Positions 16,658 through 25,285 of a stretch of 38,056 bases of DNA are shown here, in pieces. The notes under the pieces were generated by a model. The model saw only the letters and a program-made list of their open reading frames with translations. It had not been told where the DNA came from and made no database searches. Origin of the DNA: Planctomycetota bacterium (GTDB lineage: Bacteria > Planctomycetota > Phycisphaerae > Phycisphaerales > SM1A02); NCBI GenBank assembly GCA_009926625.1, contig RFON01000026.1:1-38056 (forward strand), read 5' to 3'. The translations under genes and the position numbers were made by a program. Position 1 is the stretch's first letter. Each line of letters opens with the position of its first letter.

Positions 16658-17671
16658 ATGCTCGAACTCATCGCAGATACCGAGTTACAGGCGCTCGCCG
16701 CCCTTCAAGGTGCGACCAGCGCTGACCAACTCGATCGTTGGCGCACCGAGTGGCTCGGCATGAATGGTCGGCTCAAGGACCTCATGCAGCAGTTGAAGAG
16801 CGCTCCCAAGGAGACCAAGCCCCAGCTTGGCAAGCGTCTCAACGAATTGAAGGCAACCCTCGAGTCCGCATGGGATGTTCGCAAGCAGGCGCTGCCAACG
16901 GCAGAAGTGAAGGGGATAGATCTCACTGAGCCTGGGCTGCCGATGGGCGAGGGGCGAAGGCACATTCTCTCGCGAACCATTGACGAGATTCTCGACGTCT
17001 TCGGTCAGATGGGGTTCGCTGTTGCCGACGGACCCGAGATTGAAGATGAGTGGCACAACTTCACCGCGCTGAACATTCCCGAGGGGCATCCGGCTCGCGA
17101 TGCAACAGACAACTTTTACATGGGCGATCCGAACGCGGATCGGGGCGCCGCTGGTGGCACCGTGAAGCGGCTGCTGCGCACGCAGACATCAACGGTCCAG
17201 ATTCGAGCCATGGAGTCCACGCCTCCCCCGCTCAAGGTGGTTGCGGTTGGTCGCGTCTATCGACCTGACACCCACGACGCCACGCACTTTTCGATGTTCC
17301 ATCAAGTCGAGGGATTGTGCGTCGATCGCGACCTTTCGATGCGCGATCTCAAGGCTGCGTTGTTGCACTTTGCGCACGCCTACTTCGGCGAGGATGCCGA
17401 GGTGCGAATGCGTCCGAGTTTCTTCCCCTTCACGGAACCCTCCGCCGAAGTCGACATGAAGATGCGCATTCGCGACCAGTGGCAATGGGTGGAGATCGGC
17501 GGCTGCGGCATGGTCGATCCGAATGTGTTCACCGCGGTTGGCATCGACCCGGCTCAGTGGCGCGGCTTCGCCTTTGGACTCGGCGTCGAGCGGATCGCCA
17601 TGCGCCGCTACGGCATCAGCGACATTCGGTGGCTCTTCGAGAACGACGCGCGCTTCCTGCGCCAGTTCTGA
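16658..17671 (+). CDS. pheS: Phenylalanyl-tRNA synthetase alpha subunit
   Basis: PheS is the catalytic subunit of the alpha2-beta2 enzyme that charges tRNA-Phe. The 337 residues comprise an N-terminal coiled coil (about 1-85, with GRLKDLMQQLK) and the class II core: motif 1 near GFAVADGPEIEDEWHNF, motif 2 RTQTSTVQIRAME with VYRPDTHDATH, the phenylalanine pocket EPSAEVDMK, and motif 3 FAFGLGVERIAMRRYG. Residues 113-125 and beyond are normal. No SD is visible before the ATG. The beta-subunit gene pheT, usually next, is absent; a convergent ribosomal gene follows instead. Confidence 0.96.
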   Translation: MLELIADTELQALAALQGATSADQLDRWRTEWLGMNGRLKDLMQQLKSAPKETKPQLGKRLNELKATLESAWDVRKQALPTAEVKGIDLTEPGLPMGEGRRHILSRTIDEILDVFGQMGFAVADGPEIEDEWHNFTALNIPEGHPARDATDNFYMGDPNADRGAAGGTVKRLLRTQTSTVQIRAMESTPPPLKVVAVGRVYRPDTHDATHFSMFHQVEGLCVDRDLSMRDLKAALLHFAHAYFGEDAEVRMRPSFFPFTEPSAEVDMKMRIRDQWQWVEIGGCGMVDPNVFTAVGIDPAQWRGFAFGLGVERIAMRRYGISDIRWLFENDARFLRQF

Positions 17672-17713
17672 AACCGCGCAGCACTCCGCACGCAGGGATC
17701 AAACGGAACAACG

Positions 17714-17730
17714 GACGGTTCTGCGCCGTC
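17714..17730. terminator. Weak hairpin between convergent pheS and rplQ
   Basis: GACGG (17714-17718) pairs with CCGTC (17726-17730) in the 78-bp gap between the two stops. The stem is short and no long T-run follows on either strand, so a terminator role is only a guess. Confidence 0.22.
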
Positions 17731-17749
17731 TGCTCACTCCGCCGACAGA

Positions 17750-18427
17750 TCAGGTGGTTTCAGGCGTGTTGGCGGCGTTGCCACCCGTGCCTGCACTGTC
17801 TGAAACATCCGCCTCGCCCACCTTGCTGTCCGCTTTGGCGTCAGCCTTGCCCGCACTCTCCTTGCGGAGCCTGGCGGCGTACGCGGTCCGACGGTCCGCC
17901 GCAGCACGGCGACCCGACGATCCACCCGACACCTGCGAACCGCCCTCACGACCGACGAGTTGCAGCACCACAAGGTCGGTCGCATCACCGAGTCGGCGAC
18001 GATCCGTCTTGATGATGCGCGTGTACCCACCCGCACGATCCGCAAACAGCGGAGCCACGCGGGTCATCAGGTGGTGCACAAGTCGCGGCGCCTTCCGAAG
18101 TTCGCCGTAGCGGTTGAACTCGATCTCGCTTGCGGCAGGCAATGTCCAGAACTCGCTGGTCTTGCGACTCTCTGGCATCTTGTCGTCAGCGATCCACGCC
18201 ATCACATTTCGGTCCGTCAGCTTTCGTTGCAGGAGCCGCCGCGATGCCAGCGAACGCTTGCGTGCGATGGTGATGAGGCGCTCCACATACGGCTGCACAG
18301 CCTTGGCCTTTGCCGTGGTGGTTGTGATCTGCCCATGCTCAAACAACCCTGCGGCCAAGTTTCGGAGCATGGCTTTGCGGTGGTCGCTCTGCAGGCAGAG
18401 CTGTCGTCCTGCGACTCGATGTCTCAT
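17750..18427 (-). CDS. rplQ: 50S ribosomal protein L17, extended
   Basis: L17 lies at the polypeptide exit tunnel. The N-terminus is typical (MRHRVAGRQL, then HRKAMLRNLAAGLFEHGQITTT). Family length is about 120, but this one has 225 residues: an insertion of around 45 residues between the RKLTDRNVMAWI and HHLMTRVAPLFADRAGGYTRI segments, and a charged Ala/Lys/Asp tail of about 60 residues. AAGGAG lies eight bases before the ATG. It is the last gene of the ribosomal cluster. Confidence 0.94.
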   Translation of the reverse strand: MRHRVAGRQLCLQSDHRKAMLRNLAAGLFEHGQITTTTAKAKAVQPYVERLITIARKRSLASRRLLQRKLTDRNVMAWIADDKMPESRKTSEFWTLPAASEIEFNRYGELRKAPRLVHHLMTRVAPLFADRAGGYTRIIKTDRRRLGDATDLVVLQLVGREGGSQVSGGSSGRRAAADRRTAYAARLRKESAGKADAKADSKVGEADVSDSAGTGGNAANTPETT

Positions 18428-18498
18428 GGTTCAAACTCCTTCTATTGGGTGGCTTGCGTCTGGTCAGTCGGCTCGATCGTTCTCAAGGTGCGCGTGGG

Positions 18499-19485
18499 TC
18501 ACATCGACTGCGCCGGCATCCCGAGCGACATTCCGATGTCGCGCAGGCGCGATTCGATTTCGCTCAGCGATGTTCTGCCGAATGACCGCAGTTCCATCAG
18601 CTCGCTCTCGGTCTTGAGGATCAACTGCCCGACCGTGTTGATTCCAGCGGTATGCAGGCAGTTGGTTGCCCGGACACCGAGTCCAAGATCCTCGAGGGTC
18701 ATCATCAACTTGCGCGCGTGATCTTCCTCCACGGCAACTTCTGCGCCGATGCCTTCCTCGACGGTGTCCTGTCCCGCCGCGTCGAACTGCACGAACGGAT
18801 TGACATGCTTCCGAAGGATCTTGCCAGCCTCCACGAGTGCCATCTCCGGCGACACCGTGCCATTGGTCCAGATGTCCAACACCAAGCGCTCGTAGTTGAT
18901 CCGCTGGCCGACGCGCGTGTCCTCCACGCGGTATCGCACGCGCTGCACGGGAGTGAAGATCGCGTCAACCGGAATCTCGCCGATGACCTGCTCATCGTTG
19001 TTGCCCAGTTGCTCGCTCGCAGGGAAGTACCCGCGTCCGCGCGCAACCGTCAGCGTCGCCTCGAAGCGAACCTTGTCGGTGACCTCGCAGATCAAATGAT
19101 CCTGATTGAGGATGCGCACGGATGCATCGGACTCGATGGATGCGCCCGTCACCTGCCCGGGTCCACTGACGCTGATGCGAACGGTCTTCGGCTCATCGCC
19201 GTCCATCTCGACAATGAGCCCCTTGATGTTCAGCAAGATGTCCGTGACATCCTGCTTGACGCCTGGGATCGAAGTGAACTCATGCGTAACGCCGCTGATC
19301 TGCAGCTTGGTCACGGCCGCGCCCTCGACGCTCGAAAGCAGGATGCGCCGCAAGCTGTTGCCAATGGTCGTGCCGTACCCGCGCTCGAACGGTTCAGCCG
19401 AGAATCGGCCAAAGGTCGGGGTCAGGCTTGCCTTGTCCACCAAGACGCGGCCGGGAATTTCGAGACCTCTCCAGCGAATGTGCAT
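18499..19485 (-). CDS. rpoA: RNA polymerase alpha subunit
   Basis: The 328 residues match the normal length. The N-terminal domain shows the dimerisation signature ERGYGTTIGNSLRRILLSS and QDVTDILLNIKGL; the C-terminal domain shows the helix-hairpin segments LGVRATNCLHTAGINTVGQLI and LRSFGRTSLSEIESRL, which contact DNA and regulators. AAGGAA lies eight bases before the ATG. It lies between rpsK and rplQ; rpsD, normally between rpsK and rpoA, is missing. Confidence 0.97.
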   Translation of the reverse strand: MHIRWRGLEIPGRVLVDKASLTPTFGRFSAEPFERGYGTTIGNSLRRILLSSVEGAAVTKLQISGVTHEFTSIPGVKQDVTDILLNIKGLIVEMDGDEPKTVRISVSGPGQVTGASIESDASVRILNQDHLICEVTDKVRFEATLTVARGRGYFPASEQLGNNDEQVIGEIPVDAIFTPVQRVRYRVEDTRVGQRINYERLVLDIWTNGTVSPEMALVEAGKILRKHVNPFVQFDAAGQDTVEEGIGAEVAVEEDHARKLMMTLEDLGLGVRATNCLHTAGINTVGQLILKTESELMELRSFGRTSLSEIESRLRDIGMSLGMPAQSM

Positions 19486-19528
19486 GTTCCAAGTTCCTTG
19501 CTTCGGCAGATTTCCAAACAGGGGTGGA

Positions 19529-19592
19529 GCCTGCCCTGATCGGACCCGCGGAGCCCTGCCGAAACAGCGCCGCGGACCTGCTAGGGGCAGGC
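19529..19592 (-). other. Structured rpsK-rpoA spacer (inverted repeat)
   Basis: GCCTGCCC (19529-19536) and GGGCAGGC (19585-19592) are perfect complements, and two CCGCGG palindromes (19546-19551, 19570-19575) lie inside them. The mRNA could fold into a long branched stem just before the rpoA SD, in the slot where rpsD normally sits. Regulation by this fold is inference. Confidence 0.4.
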
Positions 19593-19605
19593 AGAAAACT
19601 GAATA

Positions 19606-19980
19606 CTAGACGCGGCGCTTCTTCGGCGAACGGCAACCGTTGAAGGGCAGCGGTGTCTGATCCTCGATGCTGAGCACCTTGAGGCCGTTCGCCTGCAGTG
19701 CGGTGACGGCTGACTCGCGCCCGGGACCAGCGCCACGCACGCGCACCTCGACCTCGCGCATGCCCACGCGGCGCGCTTTGCCTGCCGCGCGCTCGCTGGC
19801 GCGACTGGCGGCGAACGGCGTGCTCTTGCGAGCACCCTTGAATCCGACGCTGCCAGCCGAGTCCCAGCAGATGGTCTCGCCGTTGGTGTCGGTGATGGTG
19901 ACGATCGTGTTGTTGAACGTCGCATTGACGTGCACGATCCCCTTGATGACGTTCTTCCTGATCTTTGGCTTTTTCGACAT
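19606..19980 (-). CDS. rpsK: 30S ribosomal protein S11
   Basis: S11 forms part of the 30S platform near the E site. The 124 residues show [18 protein letters not shown], the [18 protein letters not shown] core, [18 protein letters not shown] and the basic C-terminus CRSPKKRRV. Length is normal. It lies 55 bp after rpsM. Confidence 0.97.
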   Translation of the reverse strand: MSKKPKIRKNVIKGIVHVNATFNNTIVTITDTNGETICWDSAGSVGFKGARKSTPFAASRASERAAGKARRVGMREVEVRVRGAGPGRESAVTALQANGLKVLSIEDQTPLPFNGCRSPKKRRV

Positions 19981-20035
19981 GGTGTTGTGCCTGTTGTTTG
20001 TTGGTGGGCCTGCCCCGTTGCCGGGGCCATTGGCA

Positions 20036-20413
20036 TCAGCCGTTCACGCCCTTCTTGCCTGCCACGGTCTTCTTCTTGCCCTTGCGCGTGCGGGCGTTCG
20101 TTCGAGTGCGCTGACCGCGCGCTGGCAGCGATCGACGATGGCGTTCACCGCGATACGCATGAATATCCTTCAATCGCTGGATGTCCTGCGCCACCTGACG
20201 GCGGAGCGCTCCCTCGACGACATAGTTCTCGTCGATCACCTTCGAGATCGCCGCGAGCTCTTGGTCGCCGAGCGTGTTCGTTCGGCGATCCGGGTCAATG
20301 CCGGACTTCGCGAGAATGGCAGCGGCGATCTTGGGACCGACGCCATGGATGTACTGGAGTGAGAAGAGAATCTTCTTCTTCTCGGGGATGTCGATTCCGG
20401 CGATACGTGGCAT
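20036..20413 (-). CDS. rpsM: 30S ribosomal protein S13
   Basis: S13 is in the 30S head and touches the P-site tRNA and L5. The 125 residues start [14 protein letters not shown] and show [14 protein letters not shown] and [26 protein letters not shown], the family hallmark, with a short Lys-rich tail. Confidence 0.97.
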   Translation of the reverse strand: MPRIAGIDIPEKKKILFSLQYIHGVGPKIAAAILAKSGIDPDRRTNTLGDQELAAISKVIDENYVVEGALRRQVAQDIQRLKDIHAYRGERHRRSLPARGQRTRTNARTRKGKKKTVAGKKGVNG

Positions 20414-20485
20414 GGTGTGTGTGCTCCGTCGATGCGTCTACTGTGGTCTTGGCGGGTGGTTTCGGTCAGCCTTCGTCAGCCTTGG

Positions 20486-20602
20486 TCAACCCTGTCGCTG
20501 CTTCAGCCGTGGGTTCTTCTTGTTGATGACGAATCGCTTGCCCTTTCGAACGACGATTTGGCAATCGAGTGTCTTTCGCTTGATGCTGCTCCTGACTTTC
20601 AT
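20486..20602 (-). CDS. rpmJ: 50S ribosomal protein L36, zinc-ligand-free form
   Basis: This 38-codon gene lies between infA and rpsM, the normal rpmJ position. It starts [10 protein letters not shown] and ends with the typical KQRQG. GGAG lies six bases before the ATG. Of the four zinc ligands of standard L36 only Cys14 remains; position 11 is Thr, 27 is Asn and the His is Arg/Leu. It therefore belongs to the zinc-independent type. Confidence 0.95.
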   Translation of the reverse strand: MKVRSSIKRKTLDCQIVVRKGKRFVINKKNPRLKQRQG

Positions 20603-20670
20603 GGAATGCTCCAGTCTCCGTGGTTTCTGTTGTCGGCTTCGCTCGGCTCGTTGCTTCGTCCAGAGTCCCG

Positions 20671-20886
20671 TCAGGCGCGGTAAGTGATGCGCCCCTTCGT
20701 CATGTCGTACGGGCTCATTTCGATCTTCACGCGGTCGCCGGGGAGGATCTTGATGAAGAACTTCCGCATCTTGCCGCTCACATAGGCGATGATTTCCTGA
20801 CCATTCTGAAGTCGCACGCGGAACATTGCATCGGGCAGCGCCTCGGTGACCTCGGCTTCCAGCTCGATCTTGTCTTCCTTTGCCAT
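20671..20886 (-). CDS. infA: Translation initiation factor IF-1
   Basis: IF1 occupies the 30S A site during initiation. The 71 residues form an S1/OB-fold: [36 protein letters not shown] and the C-terminal [11 protein letters not shown]. Length is exactly typical. It sits between map and rpmJ. Confidence 0.97.
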   Translation of the reverse strand: MAKEDKIELEAEVTEALPDAMFRVRLQNGQEIIAYVSGKMRKFFIKILPGDRVKIEMSPYDMTKGRITYRA

Positions 20887-20895
20887 CGTGGGACC

Positions 20896-21942
20896 TCAGT
20901 TCGTCTCCGCGGGGACGGCACCATGCCGCCCAAACTCCGCTGCCGACGCGACCGTCGGCTCTTCATCGAGTACTTCGCATCCACGGTGGGTCACCAGCAA
21001 TGTGCGCTCCACTGAGCAGCCAGGCTGGCCAGACCTCGTGCACATGGTCCACCCATCTGCATCCGCAGTCAGTTCACAGCCAATCGCAAAGCCCCGACCA
21101 TCGATTGTCTTCAGCCCATCAGGACGCGCAACCACCGTGGGCTCGACCGAAAGCACCATGTCCGGCAGCAGCGTGAAGTCACCCCGCTCAAGGAATCCTT
21201 CGTCCAGCCCGCAGGGCGCTACGGGTGCTTCATGAAGTGACCGCCCGACCCCATGACCCGCGTACTTCGTCACGATGCCAAGACTCCGCACCTCCGCGAT
21301 CGCCTGCATGGCGGACGCGACCCGCGACCAGCGGACGCCGGGGGCGATCATCGACACGGCGGCTTCGATCATTTCACGGCAGCCTTGCACCATCGACACG
21401 GCGCGTCCATTGCCACGCCCTACCACGACGCAGTCGGCGACATCCGCGCACCAGCCACCGAGCCGCACGGCAACATCCACGGTCAGGACATCACCGTCCT
21501 GAAGCGGACGATCCGTTGGTACTGCATGAACAAGTCGCTCGTTCACCGCCACACAGCATGCAGCGGGGAATGGTCGATCACCGCCGTCGACCGCATCGAA
21601 TGGGAGTACCTGAAGCGCACTCTCGGCGCGCGCCGCAGCAACAACGCCCGCCGCGATCGCCGCGAGCGTTTCGGGCTTCGTTCCGATCAACGCGCTTCGG
21701 AGCGCCGCGTCGACCGCGCTGCGCGCCACCAAGGCCGCCGCTCGAATCGCCTCGATCTCCTCCGCCGTTCGCAGTTCCACCTGCCGACCGCCACCAACCA
21801 TCGGGCGACGCGCACCTGAAGTCGCGGCAATCGATTCAGCATCGGCAGGCCGCGATCCCAACCGCACGAATCGGGCGCGGTTGTCGGCCTGGGCGCAGGC
21901 CTCTCCAAGCAGTTCGTCGGCAGTTGTGCGGATGGTCACCAT
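20896..21942 (-). CDS. map: Methionine aminopeptidase, type I, with N- and C-terminal extensions
   Basis: Map removes the initiator methionine from new proteins. All five metal ligands are visible: Asp in LTVDVAV and Asp 11 residues later in WCADV, His in [13 protein letters not shown], Glu in LSVEPTVV and Glu in THRGCEVL; the substrate His lies in ERLVHAVP. The ATG at 21942 is chosen because GAAGG lies five bases before it and it follows secY by 25 bp; a longer frame would overlap secY. This gives 348 residues, with about 50 before the catalytic core ([12 protein letters not shown]) and about 25 after it, against about 250-260 for the family. Confidence 0.94.
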   Translation of the reverse strand: MVTIRTTADELLGEACAQADNRARFVRLGSRPADAESIAATSGARRPMVGGGRQVELRTAEEIEAIRAAALVARSAVDAALRSALIGTKPETLAAIAAGVVAAARAESALQVLPFDAVDGGDRPFPAACCVAVNERLVHAVPTDRPLQDGDVLTVDVAVRLGGWCADVADCVVVGRGNGRAVSMVQGCREMIEAAVSMIAPGVRWSRVASAMQAIAEVRSLGIVTKYAGHGVGRSLHEAPVAPCGLDEGFLERGDFTLLPDMVLSVEPTVVARPDGLKTIDGRGFAIGCELTADADGWTMCTRSGQPGCSVERTLLVTHRGCEVLDEEPTVASAAEFGRHGAVPAETN

Positions 21943-21967
21943 GGTCGCCTTCAATCGGTCTTTCGCA

Positions 21968-23380
21968 TCAACCTCGGGCGGAACGAATCCGCGGTCCGGT
22001 CTCCGATGCACCGCTCGAGAGGAAGCCCGAGTAGTTGCGCATCATCAGGCTCGCCTCGATGCGCTGCGCAATGTCGAGCGCGACGCTGACGACAATGAGC
22101 AGACCCGTTCCGCCGAGGAACTGGGCCACGAAGAATGGAATGCCGAGCTGCTGCGTCACGATCGTCGGGATGATCGCGATCACCGCAAGCGCGCCCGCAC
22201 CGACATAGGTGATGCGCGAGATCACCGTCTCGAGGTACTCCGCCGTACGCGGGCCAGGACGAAGACCTGGGATGAACGATCCGTGTTCGCGCAGTTGCTT
22301 CGACATATCCGTCGGCGACAGCTGCACGGTCGTCCAGAAATACGAAAAGAAGTAGATCATCAGGATCTCGATGATCACATAGGGATACGAGCCGATCTGC
22401 AGGTTCTGCGCAACGAAACTGGTGATCGACGACCAGGTCGATGTCGCATCGGACGCCGCGGCCCGCGCTGCCAGCCAGGCGCAAGCCGACGACGGGAACA
22501 TCATCAGCGTGCTTGCGAAGATGATCGGCATGACGCCGGCATGATTGATGCGCAGCGGCAGGTAGTGGCGCTGTCCGCCATACACCTTGCGGCCGCGGGT
22601 GTGCTTCGCCTGCTGGATCGGGATGCGTCGCTGGGCCACCGTGATGATGATTGCGCCGCCGATGACGAACAGGAATCCTGCGATCAGCACCACGAGTCCC
22701 GCGACCCCAAGCGCACCATCGCCTCCCTGAAGGCTCGGGTTGAAACTCTTGGCAACCCACTGAATGGCGCTCGGTACGCGCGACAGGATGCCGGCCGTCA
22801 GGATGATCGACACGCCGTTCCCGATGCCGTACTTGTCCACCTGTTCACCCAACCACATGAGGAAGAGGCTGCCTGCAGTCAGCCCAGTGATGCCCGAGAT
22901 GTAGAACATCCACATCGCGCCGCCCGTCTGGAACTGCGGCTGCACCAGATTCTGCGTGCGCAGGTAGCCCAGCCACATCGCTCCCTGCAGGACGCAGAGA
23001 CCGACGGCAGCCAACCGTGTCCACTCCATCAGTTTCTGTTGCCCCGACATCCCTTCCTTCTTCAAGTCTTGCAGCGCCGGAACAATCGTCTGCAAGATCT
23101 GGAAGATGATGCTGGCCGTGATGTACGGCATGATCCCGAGTCCGAAGATCGTGCTTTGCTGCAGCGATCCCCCAGAGAAGATCGATGCGTACTCAAGCAG
23201 GCGCCCGAATCCAGTCTGGTCCGCAGCGGCGCGTTCCGCGGCTCGAGCAAGTTCTGATTGATCGACACCGACGAGCGGAATCCAGAAGCCGACGCGGTAC
23301 ACCACCAAGACACCCAAGGTGAAAAACACCTTGTTTCGGAGTTCCTTGATCTTGAAGATGTTGGCAAACGCCTGCAGCAT
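21968..23380 (-). CDS. secY: Preprotein translocase subunit SecY
   Basis: SecY forms the protein-conducting channel in the inner membrane. The 470 residues carry about ten membrane segments. Recognisable parts are FTLGVLVVYRVGFWIPLVGVD in the first segment region, the plug-region GGSLQQSTIFGLGIMPYITASI, KYGIGNGVSIIL, and the cytoplasmic loops QRRIPIQQAK and LREHGSFIPGLRPG, which contact the ribosome and SecA. Around 30 extra residues lie in the first periplasmic loop. The start is 21 bp after rplO. adk, often next, is absent; map follows. Confidence 0.97.
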   Translation of the reverse strand: MLQAFANIFKIKELRNKVFFTLGVLVVYRVGFWIPLVGVDQSELARAAERAAADQTGFGRLLEYASIFSGGSLQQSTIFGLGIMPYITASIIFQILQTIVPALQDLKKEGMSGQQKLMEWTRLAAVGLCVLQGAMWLGYLRTQNLVQPQFQTGGAMWMFYISGITGLTAGSLFLMWLGEQVDKYGIGNGVSIILTAGILSRVPSAIQWVAKSFNPSLQGGDGALGVAGLVVLIAGFLFVIGGAIIITVAQRRIPIQQAKHTRGRKVYGGQRHYLPLRINHAGVMPIIFASTLMMFPSSACAWLAARAAASDATSTWSSITSFVAQNLQIGSYPYVIIEILMIYFFSYFWTTVQLSPTDMSKQLREHGSFIPGLRPGPRTAEYLETVISRITYVGAGALAVIAIIPTIVTQQLGIPFFVAQFLGGTGLLIVVSVALDIAQRIEASLMMRNYSGFLSSGASETGPRIRSARG

Positions 23381-23401
23381 CGGGGGTGGTTCAGTCGGTG
23401 A

Positions 23402-23992
23402 TCAGCCTTGCGAATCACTTTCCTTGGGTGGTGCCTTGGAAGCCTTGTCCTTTGCCTTCGACTGCGCAACTTTCTCGGTGTGCGCCTTCTTCGCCGCATC
23501 AGCCTCGGCGGCAGCCTGTTCCGCCTGCGCGGCTGCAGCAGCCTTCGGGGTCAACGTTGCAGAGCCGCCCGCTGCCTCGATCTTGGTGCGAGCCTGCGAC
23601 GAGAATCGGTCCGCGGTCACATCGAGCTTCAGCGTGACATCGCCCGTACCGAGCACCTTCAGCGGCATGTCCGCATCACGAACAAGACCCACCTTCACGA
23701 GCGCGTCGATGTCGACAGCCGAACCCGCGGTGAAGTGCTTTGCCAAGTCGCACACATTGACCACGTGGTAGTCCACACGGAACGGGGCGTTCTTGAAACC
23801 ACGCTTGGGGAAGCGGCGAAGCAGCGGCGTCGAACCACCCTGGTAGCCAGGGCGGCTCGTCCAACCTGCGCGGCTCTTTGCACCCTTGTGACCGCGACCG
23901 CTTGTGCCGCCCTTGCCACTGCCCTCACCGCGCCCAACGCGCATGCGAAGTTTGTGCTTGCCAACCTTCTTGGTGATGTCATGAATCATCAT
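23402..23992 (-). CDS. rplO: 50S ribosomal protein L15, with Ala/Lys-rich tail
   Basis: L15 is an assembly protein of the large subunit. The N-terminus has VGRGEGSGKGGTSGRGHKG and the SRPGYQGGSTPLLRRFPKRGF motif; the core ends near residue 150 with KIEAAGGSA. About 45 low-complexity residues (poly-Ala, then Lys/Ser/Glu) follow, giving 196 against about 145. The start has two adjacent ATG codons; AGGAG lies about ten bases before the first. Confidence 0.95.
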   Translation of the reverse strand: MMIHDITKKVGKHKLRMRVGRGEGSGKGGTSGRGHKGAKSRAGWTSRPGYQGGSTPLLRRFPKRGFKNAPFRVDYHVVNVCDLAKHFTAGSAVDIDALVKVGLVRDADMPLKVLGTGDVTLKLDVTADRFSSQARTKIEAAGGSATLTPKAAAAAQAEQAAAEADAAKKAHTEKVAQSKAKDKASKAPPKESDSQG

Positions 23993-24038
23993 GGTCGTTC
24001 ATCTCCTGTCTCAGTCGTTCTGACTCTGCTTGCTCTCT

Positions 24039-24081
24039 GCTCTGTGCTCGTTGCTCTGTGCTCGTTGCTCTTGGCTCTTGG
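24039..24081. repeat. 14-bp tandem repeat in the rpsE-rplO spacer
   Basis: GCTCTGTGCTCGTT occurs twice in a row (24039-24052, 24053-24066), followed by the related GCTCTTGGCTCTTGG (24067-24081). Before it lie more GCTCT-type words. It fills the slot where rpmD (L30) normally sits; no L30 frame exists in the 141-bp spacer. Confidence 0.7.
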
Positions 24082-24133
24082 GTGCTTGCGTTTGCTTCAG
24101 TACCGTCGGTCCACTGCTGCTCGAACCATTCGG

Positions 24134-24877
24134 TCAGGCACTCGGAGCCGGCGCTACAGCCGCTGCCGGTGCGCCGTCGGCTCCCGTGCCAGCACCCGCG
24201 CCCGACGAGCCACCCTGCGATTCGCCGCGACCGCCGCGACCACCACCGCCGAACCGTCCTCCACGACCGCCGCCTGGGCCACCGCGACGGCGCTCGTCGC
24301 CGACCGTGTTCACCGGCGCCGCAGCGCGTTCACCAGACTTCTTGCTGGGCATTGCCGCCATACCGCGGGCAATGGCATCCTCCACGCTTGTCGTGCCGAG
24401 TCCGACGCCGCGCAACTGCTCAACCTTCTCGCGCGTACGCAGCGTGTCGAGCGCTGCGAAAGTCGCCTTCACCAGGTTCTTCGCATTGGTCGATCCATAC
24501 GCCTTGGTCAGGCAGTCCTGCACGCCAAGCATGTCGAGCACCGCGCGCACCGATGCACCAGCGATGACGCCAGTACCTGGGCTTGCGGGCACCAAACGAA
24601 CCGAAGATGCGCCAAAGCGACCTTCGACCGAATGCGGAATGGTGCGACCTTGCAGCGGGTACTGTCGCAACTTGCGGCGCCCCTCGCGAGTGGCCTTCTC
24701 CACGCTCGTGGGCACCTGATTGCTCTTGGCGTAACCGACGGCAACCTTGCCGTGCCGATCGCCAACCACCACCAACGCGCCGAAGCTGAAGCGGCGACCG
24801 CCAGCCACGGTGGATGATGTGCGGAAGACCTTCACGGTCGTCGCGTCAATACCACTGTCGTCAAAGGATTCGCTCAT
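24134..24877 (-). CDS. rpsE: 30S ribosomal protein S5 with RGG-rich tail
   Basis: S5 helps decoding accuracy and mRNA unwinding at the entry tunnel. The double-stranded-RNA-binding-like N-terminal part shows GGRRFSFGALVVVGDRHGKVAVGYAKS; the second domain shows PASPGTGVIAGASVRAVLDMLGVQD. The core ends near residue 170. The remaining 75 residues form a Gly/Arg/Ser/Ala tail with RGG-like clusters (GGRGGRFGGGGRGGRGE), giving 247 residues against about 165. Such tails bind RNA non-specifically in other proteins; a role here is inference. Confidence 0.96.
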   Translation of the reverse strand: MSESFDDSGIDATTVKVFRTSSTVAGGRRFSFGALVVVGDRHGKVAVGYAKSNQVPTSVEKATREGRRKLRQYPLQGRTIPHSVEGRFGASSVRLVPASPGTGVIAGASVRAVLDMLGVQDCLTKAYGSTNAKNLVKATFAALDTLRTREKVEQLRGVGLGTTSVEDAIARGMAAMPSKKSGERAAAPVNTVGDERRRGGPGGGRGGRFGGGGRGGRGESQGGSSGAGAGTGADGAPAAAVAPAPSA

Positions 24878-24899
24878 TGTGTTTCCTTGATTCGTCTGC

Positions 24900-25262
24900 T
24901 CAGAACTTCAGTCCGCCTTCGCGTGCGCCATCAGCGAGCGCCTTCACTCGGCCGTGATAGATGTAGCCGCCTCGATCGAACACAACCTGATCGACGCCAG
25001 CCTTGCGCGCGCGCTCCGCCACCGCGCGGCCCACGGCGGATGCAGCGGCCACATTGCCGCCGCCCGTGCTCTTCAGGTCGCTGTCGGTCGATGACGCAGC
25101 GGCGAGCGTTCGACCAGCGAGGTCGTCGATCACCTGCACATAGATGTGGCGCGGCGATCGGAAGACCGCCAAGCGCGGACGATCGGGCGTTCCGCGAAGG
25201 GTCTTGCGCATGCCCTTCCTCCGGCGTTCGCGGCGCTGCAACTTCTGGACATTCCTGTTCAT
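24900..25262 (-). CDS. rplR: 50S ribosomal protein L18
   Basis: L18 binds 5S rRNA with L5. The 120 residues show the basic N-terminus [34 protein letters not shown], and the C-terminal [21 protein letters not shown] signature. Length and position between rplF and rpsE are standard. Confidence 0.97.
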   Translation of the reverse strand: MNRNVQKLQRRERRRKGMRKTLRGTPDRPRLAVFRSPRHIYVQVIDDLAGRTLAAASSTDSDLKSTGGGNVAAASAVGRAVAERARKAGVDQVVFDRGGYIYHGRVKALADGAREGGLKF

Positions 25263-25285
25263 GTCGGTTCTCCTTCTGCGCCCGA

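Noticed and set aside
21943-22011. Longer start for map overlapping secY
   Set aside because: It would overlap secY by 44 bp without an SD, while the ATG at 21942 has GAAGG at good spacing.
23993-24133. rpmD (L30) between rpsE and rplO
   Set aside because: The 141-bp spacer is too short for an L30 gene and holds no suitable open frame.
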